The position numbers were made by a program, and so were the translations under genes. This document shows positions 25,616 to 33,600 of a DNA stretch of 64,000 nt, in pieces (position 1 is the stretch's first letter; each line of letters opens with the position of its first letter). Source of the stretch: Nonomuraea corallina (GTDB lineage Bacteria > Actinomycetota > Actinomycetes > Streptosporangiales > Streptosporangiaceae). Below the pieces are notes generated by a model, which saw only the letters and a program-made list of their open reading frames with translations, had not been told where the DNA came from and did no database searches. The stretch lies in the NCBI RefSeq assembly GCF_027620315.1, contig NZ_JAPNNL010000018.1, positions 1-64,000 on the forward strand. Reading direction: 5' to 3'.

Positions 25616-28144
25616 TCAGAGGCTGACTGGGTCGAAGTCCCAGCTGAAGCGCCTTTTCTTGGAAGCGTGGACTCTTTCCGGGTGGGTGAGCGGATGGCGT
25701 GAGTAGCGTCGCATCGTGTCCGCGTACAGCGCCTGCGCCTGATCCTCCTTCCCATCCGCGCGCAGGTCGAGCGCGACGTTGGCGGCGGCCGACAGCGTGA
25801 GCAGGTCGTCGGGTCCGTAGAACTCGCGCACCTGCGTCAGCGTCTTCTCGCTGAGGTCGCGGGCCGCCGCGACGTCGCCGAGCGCCGCCAGGTCACCGGA
25901 GAGGTTGATGGCGGCGCCGAACACGTAGCCGTGCTGGGGACCCAGCCTCTCGATCAGGCCTTCGTGCGCCTGCCGGTCGAGATCTCTGGCCCGGATGGCG
26001 TCTCCGCGCAGCTGATAGAGGGAAGCGAGGTTCATCAAGCAGCCGTTGGTGAAAGGGTGCTGGTCGCCGAAGATCGCACGGTAGTGGGAGAGCGCCTGCT
26101 GCGCCAGAGGCATCGCCTCCTCCACCCGGCCGACCTGGCGCAGGGTGTTGCCGAACGCGACCTGCGTGGCCATGGTCTCCGGATTGTCCGGGCCGAAGAG
26201 CTTGTCCAGCCTGAGGTACGTCTCTTCGACGAGTTCCAGGGCGCCTTCCACATCCCCTTTCCTGCGCCGGGCGATGGAGAGGTCGCGAGCCGTCACCAGG
26301 GTGAGCGGGTGCTCGATGCCCAGCTCGTTGATGCCGTGGGCGTAGGCCTGTTCGCCGACGTCGCAGGCCTCCACGTGGTTGCCCGTCAACCGGACACTGC
26401 GCGCCAGCCCGTTCCAGGAACTCTGCACCTCCCACTTGCTGACACCGGTCCTCGCGCTGCTCTGTTCGAGGAAGACCAGTTCGGCGAGTTCCTGGGCGGT
26501 GGCGAAGCGGCTCAGCAGGAGGTTGTCGAGCGCCAGGTTGTTGAGCACGCGCAGGGTGGCGGGGGCGACCGCGCCGAAGACCTCCGTGTGCAGCTCCAGT
26601 GACTGGGTGTCCTGGTCGAACGCCTCCTTGAACAGCCCTCTCGCCCTCAGGTTCGCGGCGAAGGTGAGCTTGATGCGCAGCGTCTCCTCGTGCCTCTCTC
26701 CGAAGACCTCGCGCATGTAGTCGAACGTCTCCTCGTTCAGGGCCCGGGACTCGTCGAAGGCGCCGCTCTGCCACAGGACGTTGCCCAGGTGCCGCCGCAG
26801 GCGCAGGACGTTCTCGTCCTTCTCGCCATAGGTGGCCGTCCAGTGGGCGAGGAATTCCTCGGCGAACGTCCGTGCGGAGGTGTAGTTCGCCACCCGGAAC
26901 AGGTAGCGGATGACGTTGATGGCGAACGCCTGGACCTGGTGATCAGCGCAGCGGGTGATGCCCGCGGGGCGCACATGGGGGATCAGGTCGGCGAAGTGGG
27001 GCCAGTTGGTGGTCTCCTCCGGGTCGGCGGGGGCGCCGCCCGCCAGGAGCTGGTGCACCTCGTGCCTGATGTCCTCGCGCTTCGACGGGTCGATGGAGTC
27101 GCGCAGCAGCGCCTGGACGAGGCGATGGATCTGAACGGTGTCCGCCTCCTGCTCGATCTTCACCAGGGCGAACCGGTTGAGCTCGCCGAACGCCCGAGCC
27201 AGCAGCACGGGGTTGGCCAGGACGGAGCTCAGCTGTTTGACCCCGCTCTTGCTGCCCCGGCGGAAGACGGCGCGCGGGATGGGGTCAGGACCGAAGAAGG
27301 CCAAGCAGCGCAGCAGCAGCGCGGCTTCGGGCAACCTGTGCTCGATCTCGTTCACCGAGAGCTGCCAGGCGGCCGTCATCGACAAGGGGTACTCGGTCGA
27401 TTTGCCCAGGTCCAGCAGTTCACGGGTCTGCAGGGCCAGCTGTTCGACGTATTCCTGCGTGGACATCCCGGTCTCCGTCTGGAGAGCCGCCGCCTGCTCC
27501 AGCGCCAGAGGAAGGTCGCCGAGTTCGTTCGCCAGGTGCTCAGCCTCCTTCCGCGGCACCTCCTTGTGCAGGCGCTTGCGAAGGAACGCGACGCTCTCCT
27601 CGGTGGAGAAGACATCGACCGGCACGGTCTCAGCCACGCTGCTCCATCGGCTGTTCCTCGACGTGATCAGCACATGCCCGGGGCCGCCTTCCGGGATGAA
27701 GTCCCGGATGTCCTCGGGCTCGTCGGCGTTGTCGAAGATGAGCAGCCACCGCTCGATCGGTTCGCCGCGCTGGAGCGCGTCGCGGACACCGGCGGCGGCC
27801 TCCTCGATGCCCACGCTGTTGGCCGAGCGCAGCCTGAGGTCCTCGGCCAGGGCCGCGAGGGTGCTCGGGACGAGCATCGGCTGGTCGGCTGGTACCCACC
27901 AGACGAGGTCGTAGGCGTCCCGATATCGCCAGGCGTACTCGATCGCCAGTTGGGTCTTGCCGACGCCGCCCAGCCCCTGCAACGCCTGGGGCAGGACCGC
28001 CGCTTTGGTGGTGGAGATGATGCTCGCCCGCAATTGATCAAGGAGCTTCTCCCGGCCGGTGAAGTGCTTGTTGCGGCCTGGAATCTTCTTCCCCCAGATA
28101 GTCGGCATCTGGCCCGACGTCTCTCCCACGATGTCCTGCTCCAT
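25616..28144 (-). CDS. fxsT: FxSxx-COOH system NB-ARC/TPR protein (FxsT)
   Basis: 842 residues, a STAND-type ATPase. Walker A GLGGVGKT at 57-64, Walker B LLIFDNAD at about 134-141, GDLPLAL at about 210, then a winged-helix region to about 400. The C-terminal half is a run of tetratricopeptide repeats of the kinesin-light-chain type, with recurring FG--HP-T spacing. The C-terminus carries a WDFDP motif. The family is named from its linkage to FxsA/FxsB, and its role (sensing, regulation or effector control) is unproven. It converges with the HExxH gene (7 bp between stops) and diverges from fxsA. Confidence 0.9.
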   Translation of the reverse strand: MEQDIVGETSGQMPTIWGKKIPGRNKHFTGREKLLDQLRASIISTTKAAVLPQALQGLGGVGKTQLAIEYAWRYRDAYDLVWWVPADQPMLVPSTLAALAEDLRLRSANSVGIEEAAAGVRDALQRGEPIERWLLIFDNADEPEDIRDFIPEGGPGHVLITSRNSRWSSVAETVPVDVFSTEESVAFLRKRLHKEVPRKEAEHLANELGDLPLALEQAAALQTETGMSTQEYVEQLALQTRELLDLGKSTEYPLSMTAAWQLSVNEIEHRLPEAALLLRCLAFFGPDPIPRAVFRRGSKSGVKQLSSVLANPVLLARAFGELNRFALVKIEQEADTVQIHRLVQALLRDSIDPSKREDIRHEVHQLLAGGAPADPEETTNWPHFADLIPHVRPAGITRCADHQVQAFAINVIRYLFRVANYTSARTFAEEFLAHWTATYGEKDENVLRLRRHLGNVLWQSGAFDESRALNEETFDYMREVFGERHEETLRIKLTFAANLRARGLFKEAFDQDTQSLELHTEVFGAVAPATLRVLNNLALDNLLLSRFATAQELAELVFLEQSSARTGVSKWEVQSSWNGLARSVRLTGNHVEACDVGEQAYAHGINELGIEHPLTLVTARDLSIARRRKGDVEGALELVEETYLRLDKLFGPDNPETMATQVAFGNTLRQVGRVEEAMPLAQQALSHYRAIFGDQHPFTNGCLMNLASLYQLRGDAIRARDLDRQAHEGLIERLGPQHGYVFGAAINLSGDLAALGDVAAARDLSEKTLTQVREFYGPDDLLTLSAAANVALDLRADGKEDQAQALYADTMRRYSRHPLTHPERVHASKKRRFSWDFDPVSL

Positions 28145-28191
28145 CGTTCTGTCCCCTCCCGTCCGTCCGATTTTCCCCCGCGTGATTGATT

Positions 28192-28221
28192 TTGGCGATG
28201 GATGGCCGGAGAATTTATATA
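28192..28221 (+). promoter_or_regulatory. Candidate fxsA promoter
   Basis: TTGGCG (28192-28197) and TATATA (28216-28221) with an 18-bp spacer, in the only AT-rich patch of the divergent region. TTTATATAAA is itself palindromic, so fxsT could use it in the other direction. Confidence 0.4.
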
Positions 28222-28252
28222 AAGCACCATCACACGCAAGGAATTTTCGGGT

Positions 28253-28270
28253 GTTACGGGCGGCCGTAAC
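28253..28270. promoter_or_regulatory. Perfect inverted repeat in the fxsA leader
   Basis: GTTACGG (28253-28259) and CCGTAAC (28264-28270) with a 4-base centre, 18 bp before the fxsA ATG. It could be an operator or a leader hairpin just ahead of the ribosome site. Confidence 0.5.
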
Positions 28271-28288
28271 CGAGACCAGGGAGACTGG

Positions 28289-28438
28289 ATGAACGATAGG
28301 TTCACCACCGGGCTGATCGATGTGGGCGATATCGATCTAGAAGCACTCAAGAACCTCGACATACCGGCTTTGAACAGGGTCTGGGAGAGATTGTCCGAGG
28401 GTGGCGGCATCGTTGCCAGCTTCCAGTCGGCCGTCTGA
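28289..28438 (+). CDS. fxsA: FxSxx-COOH precursor peptide (FxsA)
   Basis: A 49-residue peptide starting MNDRFTTGLIDVGDIDLEAL and ending VASFQSAV, so its last five residues are F-Q-S-A-V, an exact F-x-S-x-x-COOH terminus. AGGGAGA at 28278-28284 gives a good ribosome site 4 nt before ATG 28289. The leader is acidic and helical (DIDLEALKNLDIPALNRVWERL), as expected for recognition by a radical SAM enzyme; a GGG at 38-40 separates it from the core. FxsB should crosslink within the FQS core, and the HExxH protein may add a second modification. It is easily missed because of its size and because it lies beyond the divergent fxsT. Confidence 0.93.
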   Translation: MNDRFTTGLIDVGDIDLEALKNLDIPALNRVWERLSEGGGIVASFQSAV

Positions 28439-29091
28439 CCGGTATTACGGGAGTCGGCCGGCGGGCGTGTTCTCATGTGTGCGGGCGGGGTGTGTGATCG
28501 ACCCGATCCGATGCGTGGACAGCTCAGTAGAAGACGTCCGCCCGAATGGCGAGGTCTCGTGGCCGGTGACCGATCAGGCCGGCTGATTCCCCTGTGCGGG
28601 CGGGGTGTGTGACGCCATTCGGTAACGGTGATCCGGAATCTCGGCCGGACTGGGTTTTGGCCGTGAGGGGGCGGTACGATTTCCGGAAAGGGTCTGGGGA
28701 GCGGCGACCTCATAAATCAAGGGAATGCGACCAGGGCACGCGCCCCGTCGGGCTGCCGCCCCCACCCCTGACGACGGTTGGGGTGTTCTCCGGGCGGTGT
28801 GGCGGCGCCCGGAGCCGGGGAGCCGCGCAGACCCGTCGGGTCAGGCGGGGTTCCGGGGCCGGAGGCGGCCTGCCCTACAGGTAAACGGGGATACCTCTGC
28901 CTCTTGCGGGATTTCTCCCCCTGGTGACCGTTTGGTTCCCCTTTGGGAGATGCTTAGCCCTATCCAGACTCCCCATCCGTCGCGTCTTCAGGGACAGGCT
29001 ACGAGGCGTGGCCCTATGCTCTCGTTTCACATGTGTCAAGCCGCCGAACGCGTGTCGGCCGCACCGGTGCATATCGAGAGTCGAGGTGTTC
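28439..29091. other. Non-coding region between fxsA and the MFS gene
   Basis: About 650 bp with no convincing gene. Short open frames lack ribosome sites and have unlikely Cys/Arg-rich composition. It contains the 20-bp direct repeat listed separately. The last 200 bp are less GC-rich and lead into the MFS gene; its promoter should lie here, but I cannot place it. Confidence 0.6.
28478..28612 (+). repeat. 20-bp direct repeat, two copies 115 bp apart
   Basis: TGTGCGGGCGGGGTGTGTGA occurs exactly at 28478-28497 and 28593-28612, downstream of fxsA. Exact repeats of this length are not expected by chance in 650 bp. Role unknown: regulator sites, duplication remnant or recombination scar. Confidence 0.8.
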
Positions 29092-30501
29092 GTGCTGGAA
29101 ATGTGGCGCGCTATGAGACACCTTTTCGCCCAATATCGGCCGTTTCGGTGGCTCTGGTGGGGATCAACCTTCTCCATGCTAGGTGGTCGTGCGCTCAGCG
29201 TGACGTATCCGTTATTGGCGTACACCCTGACGGGGTCGTCGGAGTGGATAGGGTGGGTCGTTTTCGCCTCTACGATGCCGGGGCTGATCTGTTACATCCC
29301 TGCAGGCGTCCTGATCGATCGTATCGGTCCGCGCCGGGTCCTGATGAGCAGCGAGGCGGTCCGTTTCGTCATCATGGGGGCGCTCGTCGTGCTGTTGCTC
29401 TCGGACCGGTTGCGCGTGGAGTGGGTGGTGGTTTTCGCGCTGGTCGAAGGCGGTCTGGCCGTCACGTCGTCGGTCGCCGAGTCGGCACTGATCCCGAGGG
29501 TGGTCCGGGATGACGACCTCGACGCGGCCCTGGCCATGCATGAGACGAGCACGCACGGGGCCGTCCTGGTGGGACGGCAGCTTGGTGGCCTTCTTTACGG
29601 ATTGGTCCCTTTTATCCCTTTCATGATCAACGGGCTCATGTTTGCGGGCTCGGCTCTTTCCTACCGCACTCTACCGCGCGAGGTTCCTGACGCCCGGCGG
29701 CTGCAGGATGTCAGTTTGCGTATCGAGCTGCGAGCCGGTTTTGCCGCGCTATGGGGTAATCGTTTTCTCCGTTTGGCGACTTTCATCGTTGCTTGTACCA
29801 ATCTCATGGTTCAATGCCTGATTGTCGTTTTCTTGACGATTGCTACAAAAGATGACTTGAGTCCCGTTTGGGTAGGTAGTTTCCTTGCCGCATCCGGCGT
29901 CGGAGGGGTCGTCGGCGGACTCCTGTGGCCCAGGCGCGACCGCATCTCGACGCGGATAGAGAACGGCACGGCCCACAACAGGCTGGCGCGCCGCCTCGTG
30001 GAGTGGATGGGGCTGGCGCGACGACGCTCGATCATGCTGGTACACGTCTGGGCGTGCACCGCCGCCATCGTGCTGATCCTGGCGTTCGGGCAGTTGGCGC
30101 CGTCCTTCTTCGGGGCGTTGCTGGTCATCGGTCTGGCGGGCGGGCTCAGTAACGTCACCTTGCGGAGCGCTTGGAGCCGGGTTCCCGACGACCTGCGGGG
30201 ACGGGTGGTGAGCGTCTCCCGCTTCGTCAGCTACAGCGCCGTCGCCATCGGCCCGCTCATCGGCAGTCTCCTCGTCACCTGGGGGGACACGAAGGGGGCG
30301 ACGTTGTTCCTGTTCGGGTCCATGGCCCTGCTGACGCTGACAACCACCCTGGTCCATCTCAGAAAGGGACTCACGCGCGTCTCGATCCCGGTCGGCGCGG
30401 ATCCGGTGGCTCCCTCGGTGACCGCCTCTCCTGCGCCGGAGCCGGTTCGAGAGGAGCAGCCTTCCGTGCCGGAGCGTGCGTTACCGGCTGTGACGGGGTG
30501 A
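29092..30501 (+). CDS. MFS transporter (drug-efflux-like)
   Basis: About 469 residues with 10-12 membrane segments. Family features: QYRPFRWLWWGSTFSMLG at the N-terminus, DRIGPRRVLMSSE at about 65-77 (the MFS loop-2 motif) and VPDDLRGRVVS in the second half. It ends in a ~45-residue Pro/Glu-rich cytoplasmic tail. GTG 29092 lies 5 nt after GAGG; ATG 29101 and GTG 29086 are alternatives. Codons ending in T are frequent around 29580-29870, unlike its neighbours, suggesting acquisition. It may export the Fxs product, an inference from position only. The KAP/NACHT gene follows 9 bp downstream. Confidence 0.88.
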   Translation: MLEMWRAMRHLFAQYRPFRWLWWGSTFSMLGGRALSVTYPLLAYTLTGSSEWIGWVVFASTMPGLICYIPAGVLIDRIGPRRVLMSSEAVRFVIMGALVVLLLSDRLRVEWVVVFALVEGGLAVTSSVAESALIPRVVRDDDLDAALAMHETSTHGAVLVGRQLGGLLYGLVPFIPFMINGLMFAGSALSYRTLPREVPDARRLQDVSLRIELRAGFAALWGNRFLRLATFIVACTNLMVQCLIVVFLTIATKDDLSPVWVGSFLAASGVGGVVGGLLWPRRDRISTRIENGTAHNRLARRLVEWMGLARRRSIMLVHVWACTAAIVLILAFGQLAPSFFGALLVIGLAGGLSNVTLRSAWSRVPDDLRGRVVSVSRFVSYSAVAIGPLIGSLLVTWGDTKGATLFLFGSMALLTLTTTLVHLRKGLTRVSIPVGADPVAPSVTASPAPEPVREEQPSVPERALPAVTG

Positions 30502-30510
30502 AATCGAGGC

Positions 30511-33297
30511 ATGGCAGGCAGACCTTGGGGACGGGCGCTGTCGGTGGTGCTGCTCGTGCTCGTCTGGGTGCCGGCCGGCGCGCCGGTGGTGCCGGGCCCG
30601 CAGTTCCTCGACCGCGACCGGCTCGTCATCCGTCTGGACCGTCTCACCCCGGCCGGCACGTGGCGCGTGGAGATCGGCAATCCGGGGCCGGCGGCAGAGG
30701 CCCAGGTCTGGCTGATCGGCGGGGTCTCCGACGTGCTGGCCGTCCGGGGCGGCGGGCGGATCCGGCTCGCGGCCGCGGGCAAGGGCACGGTGCTCCTGGT
30801 CCCGGGCCCGCGGCGGCGGGCCGCGACCGGTCAGCTCGTGCTCATCTCGCAGGCCGGTATCGACCGGCGTCCCGTGGCCGTCACCCCTGCGCCGTCACCG
30901 CTGGAACGTTACTGGCCCGGCCTGCTGGCGGCCGTCTCAGTGATCTTGCTGGCGACGGTGTGGCTGCTGCGGCGGCGACGGCGGAAGCAGGCGGCGATCG
31001 GGGAGACGACTCCCGCGCAGGGCCGGGCCGGGCCGGGCGAGTCCCGTGGGTTCACCCATAGCGACGAGCCGGTCAAAGAGGACGCGCTCAACAGACGCGA
31101 GTACGCGGAGCATCTCGCCGAGCTGGCCCGGTCCGCGACCCCGCCCATGGTCATCGGCGTGTTCGGTGAATGGGGGAGCGGCAAGACCTCGATGCTCCTG
31201 CAGGTTCGAGCGCTGCTGGAGGACGATCCCGAGTGCGCGCTGGCGTGGTTCGACCCGTGGCGTCACCAGTACGACGAGAATCCGGTGCTGCCCCTGCTCC
31301 ATGCCATCGTCACCGATCTCGAACTGGAGGGCAGGGAGAACGTCATCAGGGCGCTGCGCACCGTCTCCCAGGTTCTGGGCTCCCTCGTCCTCTCGTCCAC
31401 CGTCAAGATCAACCTGTCCGACGTCCAGGGCGCGCTGAAGGCGTACGACGAGGAGAACTTCCGCCTCCGGTCCGAACGCACCCGCCTGAACGACCACCTG
31501 GGCAGGCTGGTCGCGACGGCCCTGCGCGAACGGAACAGGAGCCGCCTGGTGGTGTTCATCGACGACCTGGACCGTTGCCACGTCGACCAGATCACCGCCC
31601 TGCTGGAGGCCCTGAAGCTGCACTTCAACCGCGACAACTGCGTCTTCGTGCTCGGTGTCGCCAAGGCGCCGCTGGTGGCGGCGCTGAAGGAGAAGTACCA
31701 GGACCCGCTGGGCGAGTACCTGGACAAGATCGTCCAGTTTCCCTTCGAGATGCCCAGGCTCTCGGCGGACGCCTTCGCCTCCTATCTGGACGGGCTGCTC
31801 AACCACGACATCCAGGCCGCGAAGAGCCTGCTCGCCTGCGGATTACGGGCCAACCCACGGGCCATCAAGCGTTTCGTCAACGTCCTCGTCCTGCAGGACC
31901 GGGTGGCGCGGGCGAGGAGGCTCGACCCGTACGAGGTCCGCGTCCTCGCGGCGGTGCTCCTGGTCAGGGACGGCGACGCGGACTTCTACGCCCGGCTCAT
32001 GAGCGATCCGACCCTGCTCAAACGGGTCGCCGAGGACCTGGAGACGGCCGGGGAGGAACAGCGGCCCGACTGGCCCGCGCTGCCGCTGCGGGTCGTGGGC
32101 GAGCTCGCCGCGTCCCGCACCAGCGTGCCGGACAGCGTCAGCGCCTACATCGACCTGGTCCGGGAGTCGCCGGCACCGCAGTCGGGCGATCTGGTGGACC
32201 CCGTCCCGCCGCGGGAACAGCCCCAGGTCTCGGAGGACACCGTGCCCGAGGAGAGCCGGTTGAGCCGGGACGCCCTGGACGACGCCCTAACCACGCTGGC
32301 CGAGCGGGTGCGCCGGCGCGCGGGCGGGGTCGCGGGCGAGGAACGAGCGCTCCTGACGCCGCTGGTCCGCTTCCCCGAGGAAACGGAGGCCCGCCCCGCC
32401 CCGATCGAGGACATCCTGGCCCAGGGGACGAGGCTGCTGATCAGCGGCAGGCAGGGCGCGGGCAAGTCCGTGCTCGCCGCCCGGCTGGCGCGGCGGCGCA
32501 ACGAGGCAGGTGACCCTGGTGCGGGCGTGGCGGTCCTGCTGCCGTTCCGGGCGCTCAGGTCGGACATCGCGGAGTTCGACCGGAGGCTGACGCACGCGCT
32601 GGTGGGCGAGTACCAGATTCCGATCGCGGACGCGAACGCGGTCGTCCAGCGGGGGTCTCTGGTCCTCGTCCTCGACGGGCTGGAGGAGATCGGCGACGCG
32701 GACCGGGAGGCCATCGTGACGCGGCTGGTGCGCTGGGCCGACCTGGCCGGGGCCGGGGTCATCATGACGGACCGGCGACCGGCGCGGGCCCGTCCGGGCT
32801 TCCGGGTCCTCACGGTGGAGGGCGTGGTGCCGGAGGAGGGCCGCCACTTGCTGCACCGCGTGCTCGGCGAGCACGGCGCCGACCCGGGGCGGCTGCTGAA
32901 CTTGACCGACGCCCTGCTCGGCTCGCCCCAGCTGCTCTCCGCGCTGACCGGCGATCCGGCCTGGATCGACGACCTGCCCGATCGGCCGGTGGACTTCCTG
33001 CCGTGGTTCGCCGGCTGGGCCACCCGCAGGACGGCCGAGGCCGGGTTCGGCGCGGACGCGGTGGCCACGGCGCTCTCGGGCGTCGCGGGGTTGCTCGCCG
33101 AGACCGGGCAGGAGATCTTCAGCAGCGACGACCCGGACGTCAGGACCGTGTTCCGCCGGTCCGGGATCAAGGGCATGGAGGTGCCGAGCCTGCTCCATGC
33201 CGCCGTGGTGGCGGGCCTGCTCCGGCAGGCGGGCCCGCAGGCCTACCACTTCGTGCATCCGCGTCTGGTGGACCGGCTGGCGAGGTCGGAGGACTGA
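30511..33297 (+). CDS. Membrane-anchored double NTPase: KAP P-loop domain plus NACHT-like domain
   Basis: 928 residues. A signal-like hydrophobic segment (about 8-25), an extracytoplasmic-looking beta-rich stretch (about 30-130), a transmembrane helix at about 136-155 followed by RRRRRK, then a KAP-type NTPase: Walker A GEWGSGKT at 219-226, FDPWRHQ, Walker B FIDDLDR ending at Arg355, and ANPRAIKRFVN. A linker (about 545-600) leads to a second P-loop, GRQGAGKS ending at Ser653, with Walker B LVLDGLEEI (Asp722), the NACHT pattern. The topology would place both NTPases inside the cell. KAP and NACHT proteins are linked to membrane signalling and immunity. Probably co-transcribed with the MFS gene. 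Confidence 0.85.
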   Translation: MAGRPWGRALSVVLLVLVWVPAGAPVVPGPQFLDRDRLVIRLDRLTPAGTWRVEIGNPGPAAEAQVWLIGGVSDVLAVRGGGRIRLAAAGKGTVLLVPGPRRRAATGQLVLISQAGIDRRPVAVTPAPSPLERYWPGLLAAVSVILLATVWLLRRRRRKQAAIGETTPAQGRAGPGESRGFTHSDEPVKEDALNRREYAEHLAELARSATPPMVIGVFGEWGSGKTSMLLQVRALLEDDPECALAWFDPWRHQYDENPVLPLLHAIVTDLELEGRENVIRALRTVSQVLGSLVLSSTVKINLSDVQGALKAYDEENFRLRSERTRLNDHLGRLVATALRERNRSRLVVFIDDLDRCHVDQITALLEALKLHFNRDNCVFVLGVAKAPLVAALKEKYQDPLGEYLDKIVQFPFEMPRLSADAFASYLDGLLNHDIQAAKSLLACGLRANPRAIKRFVNVLVLQDRVARARRLDPYEVRVLAAVLLVRDGDADFYARLMSDPTLLKRVAEDLETAGEEQRPDWPALPLRVVGELAASRTSVPDSVSAYIDLVRESPAPQSGDLVDPVPPREQPQVSEDTVPEESRLSRDALDDALTTLAERVRRRAGGVAGEERALLTPLVRFPEETEARPAPIEDILAQGTRLLISGRQGAGKSVLAARLARRRNEAGDPGAGVAVLLPFRALRSDIAEFDRRLTHALVGEYQIPIADANAVVQRGSLVLVLDGLEEIGDADREAIVTRLVRWADLAGAGVIMTDRRPARARPGFRVLTVEGVVPEEGRHLLHRVLGEHGADPGRLLNLTDALLGSPQLLSALTGDPAWIDDLPDRPVDFLPWFAGWATRRTAEAGFGADAVATALSGVAGLLAETGQEIFSSDDPDVRTVFRRSGIKGMEVPSLLHAAVVAGLLRQAGPQAYHFVHPRLVDRLARSED

Positions 33298-33301
33298 CGG
33301 G

Positions 33302-33508
33302 TCAGCCGTCGGAGCCCAGGGTGATGGTCTGGGTCACCTCGGCGTGCCGTTCGGCCTCCTCCTCCGCGAAGCGGGCCGCGTCCAGCTTGTCGGCGATCTC
33401 CTCGTCCTGCTTCATCAGCGCCTCCAGCGACTGGCCGGCCATCTCCAGCACGCCCATGTCCGCGTACGCCTGCCGCAGCCGCGGGCTCCACAGCCCGATG
33501 TCCTTCAC
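33302..33508 (-). CDS. Small acidic hypothetical protein
   Basis: 68 residues from GTG 33508, 9 nt after GAGG. It contains KDIGLWSPRLRQAY and a long amphipathic, Glu/Ala-rich helix (LMKQDEEIADKLDAARFAEEEAERHAEV). No family recognised. Divergent from the TetR gene with a palindrome between them, so it may be the regulator's target. Confidence 0.55.
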   Translation of the reverse strand: MKDIGLWSPRLRQAYADMGVLEMAGQSLEALMKQDEEIADKLDAARFAEEEAERHAEVTQTITLGSDG

Positions 33509-33537
33509 GCACGTCGACCTCGGACCTCCAGGGCGTG

Positions 33538-33552
33538 ACGTACACCGTACGT
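33538..33552. promoter_or_regulatory. Candidate TetR operator
   Basis: ACGTAC-ACC-GTACGT is a perfect 6+3+6 palindrome in the 92-bp gap between the divergent small acidic gene and the TetR gene, the usual place for a TetR autoregulatory site. Confidence 0.6.
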
Positions 33553-33600
33553 TCCTCCGGGGCTGGCACGTGCGCCGGACGCGCGTCAATACAATGAGCC

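Noticed and set aside
28594-28884. 96-codon open frame after fxsA
   Set aside because: No ribosome site, Arg/Gly/Cys-rich, and it starts in the direct repeat. It does not end in FxSxx, so it is not a second precursor.
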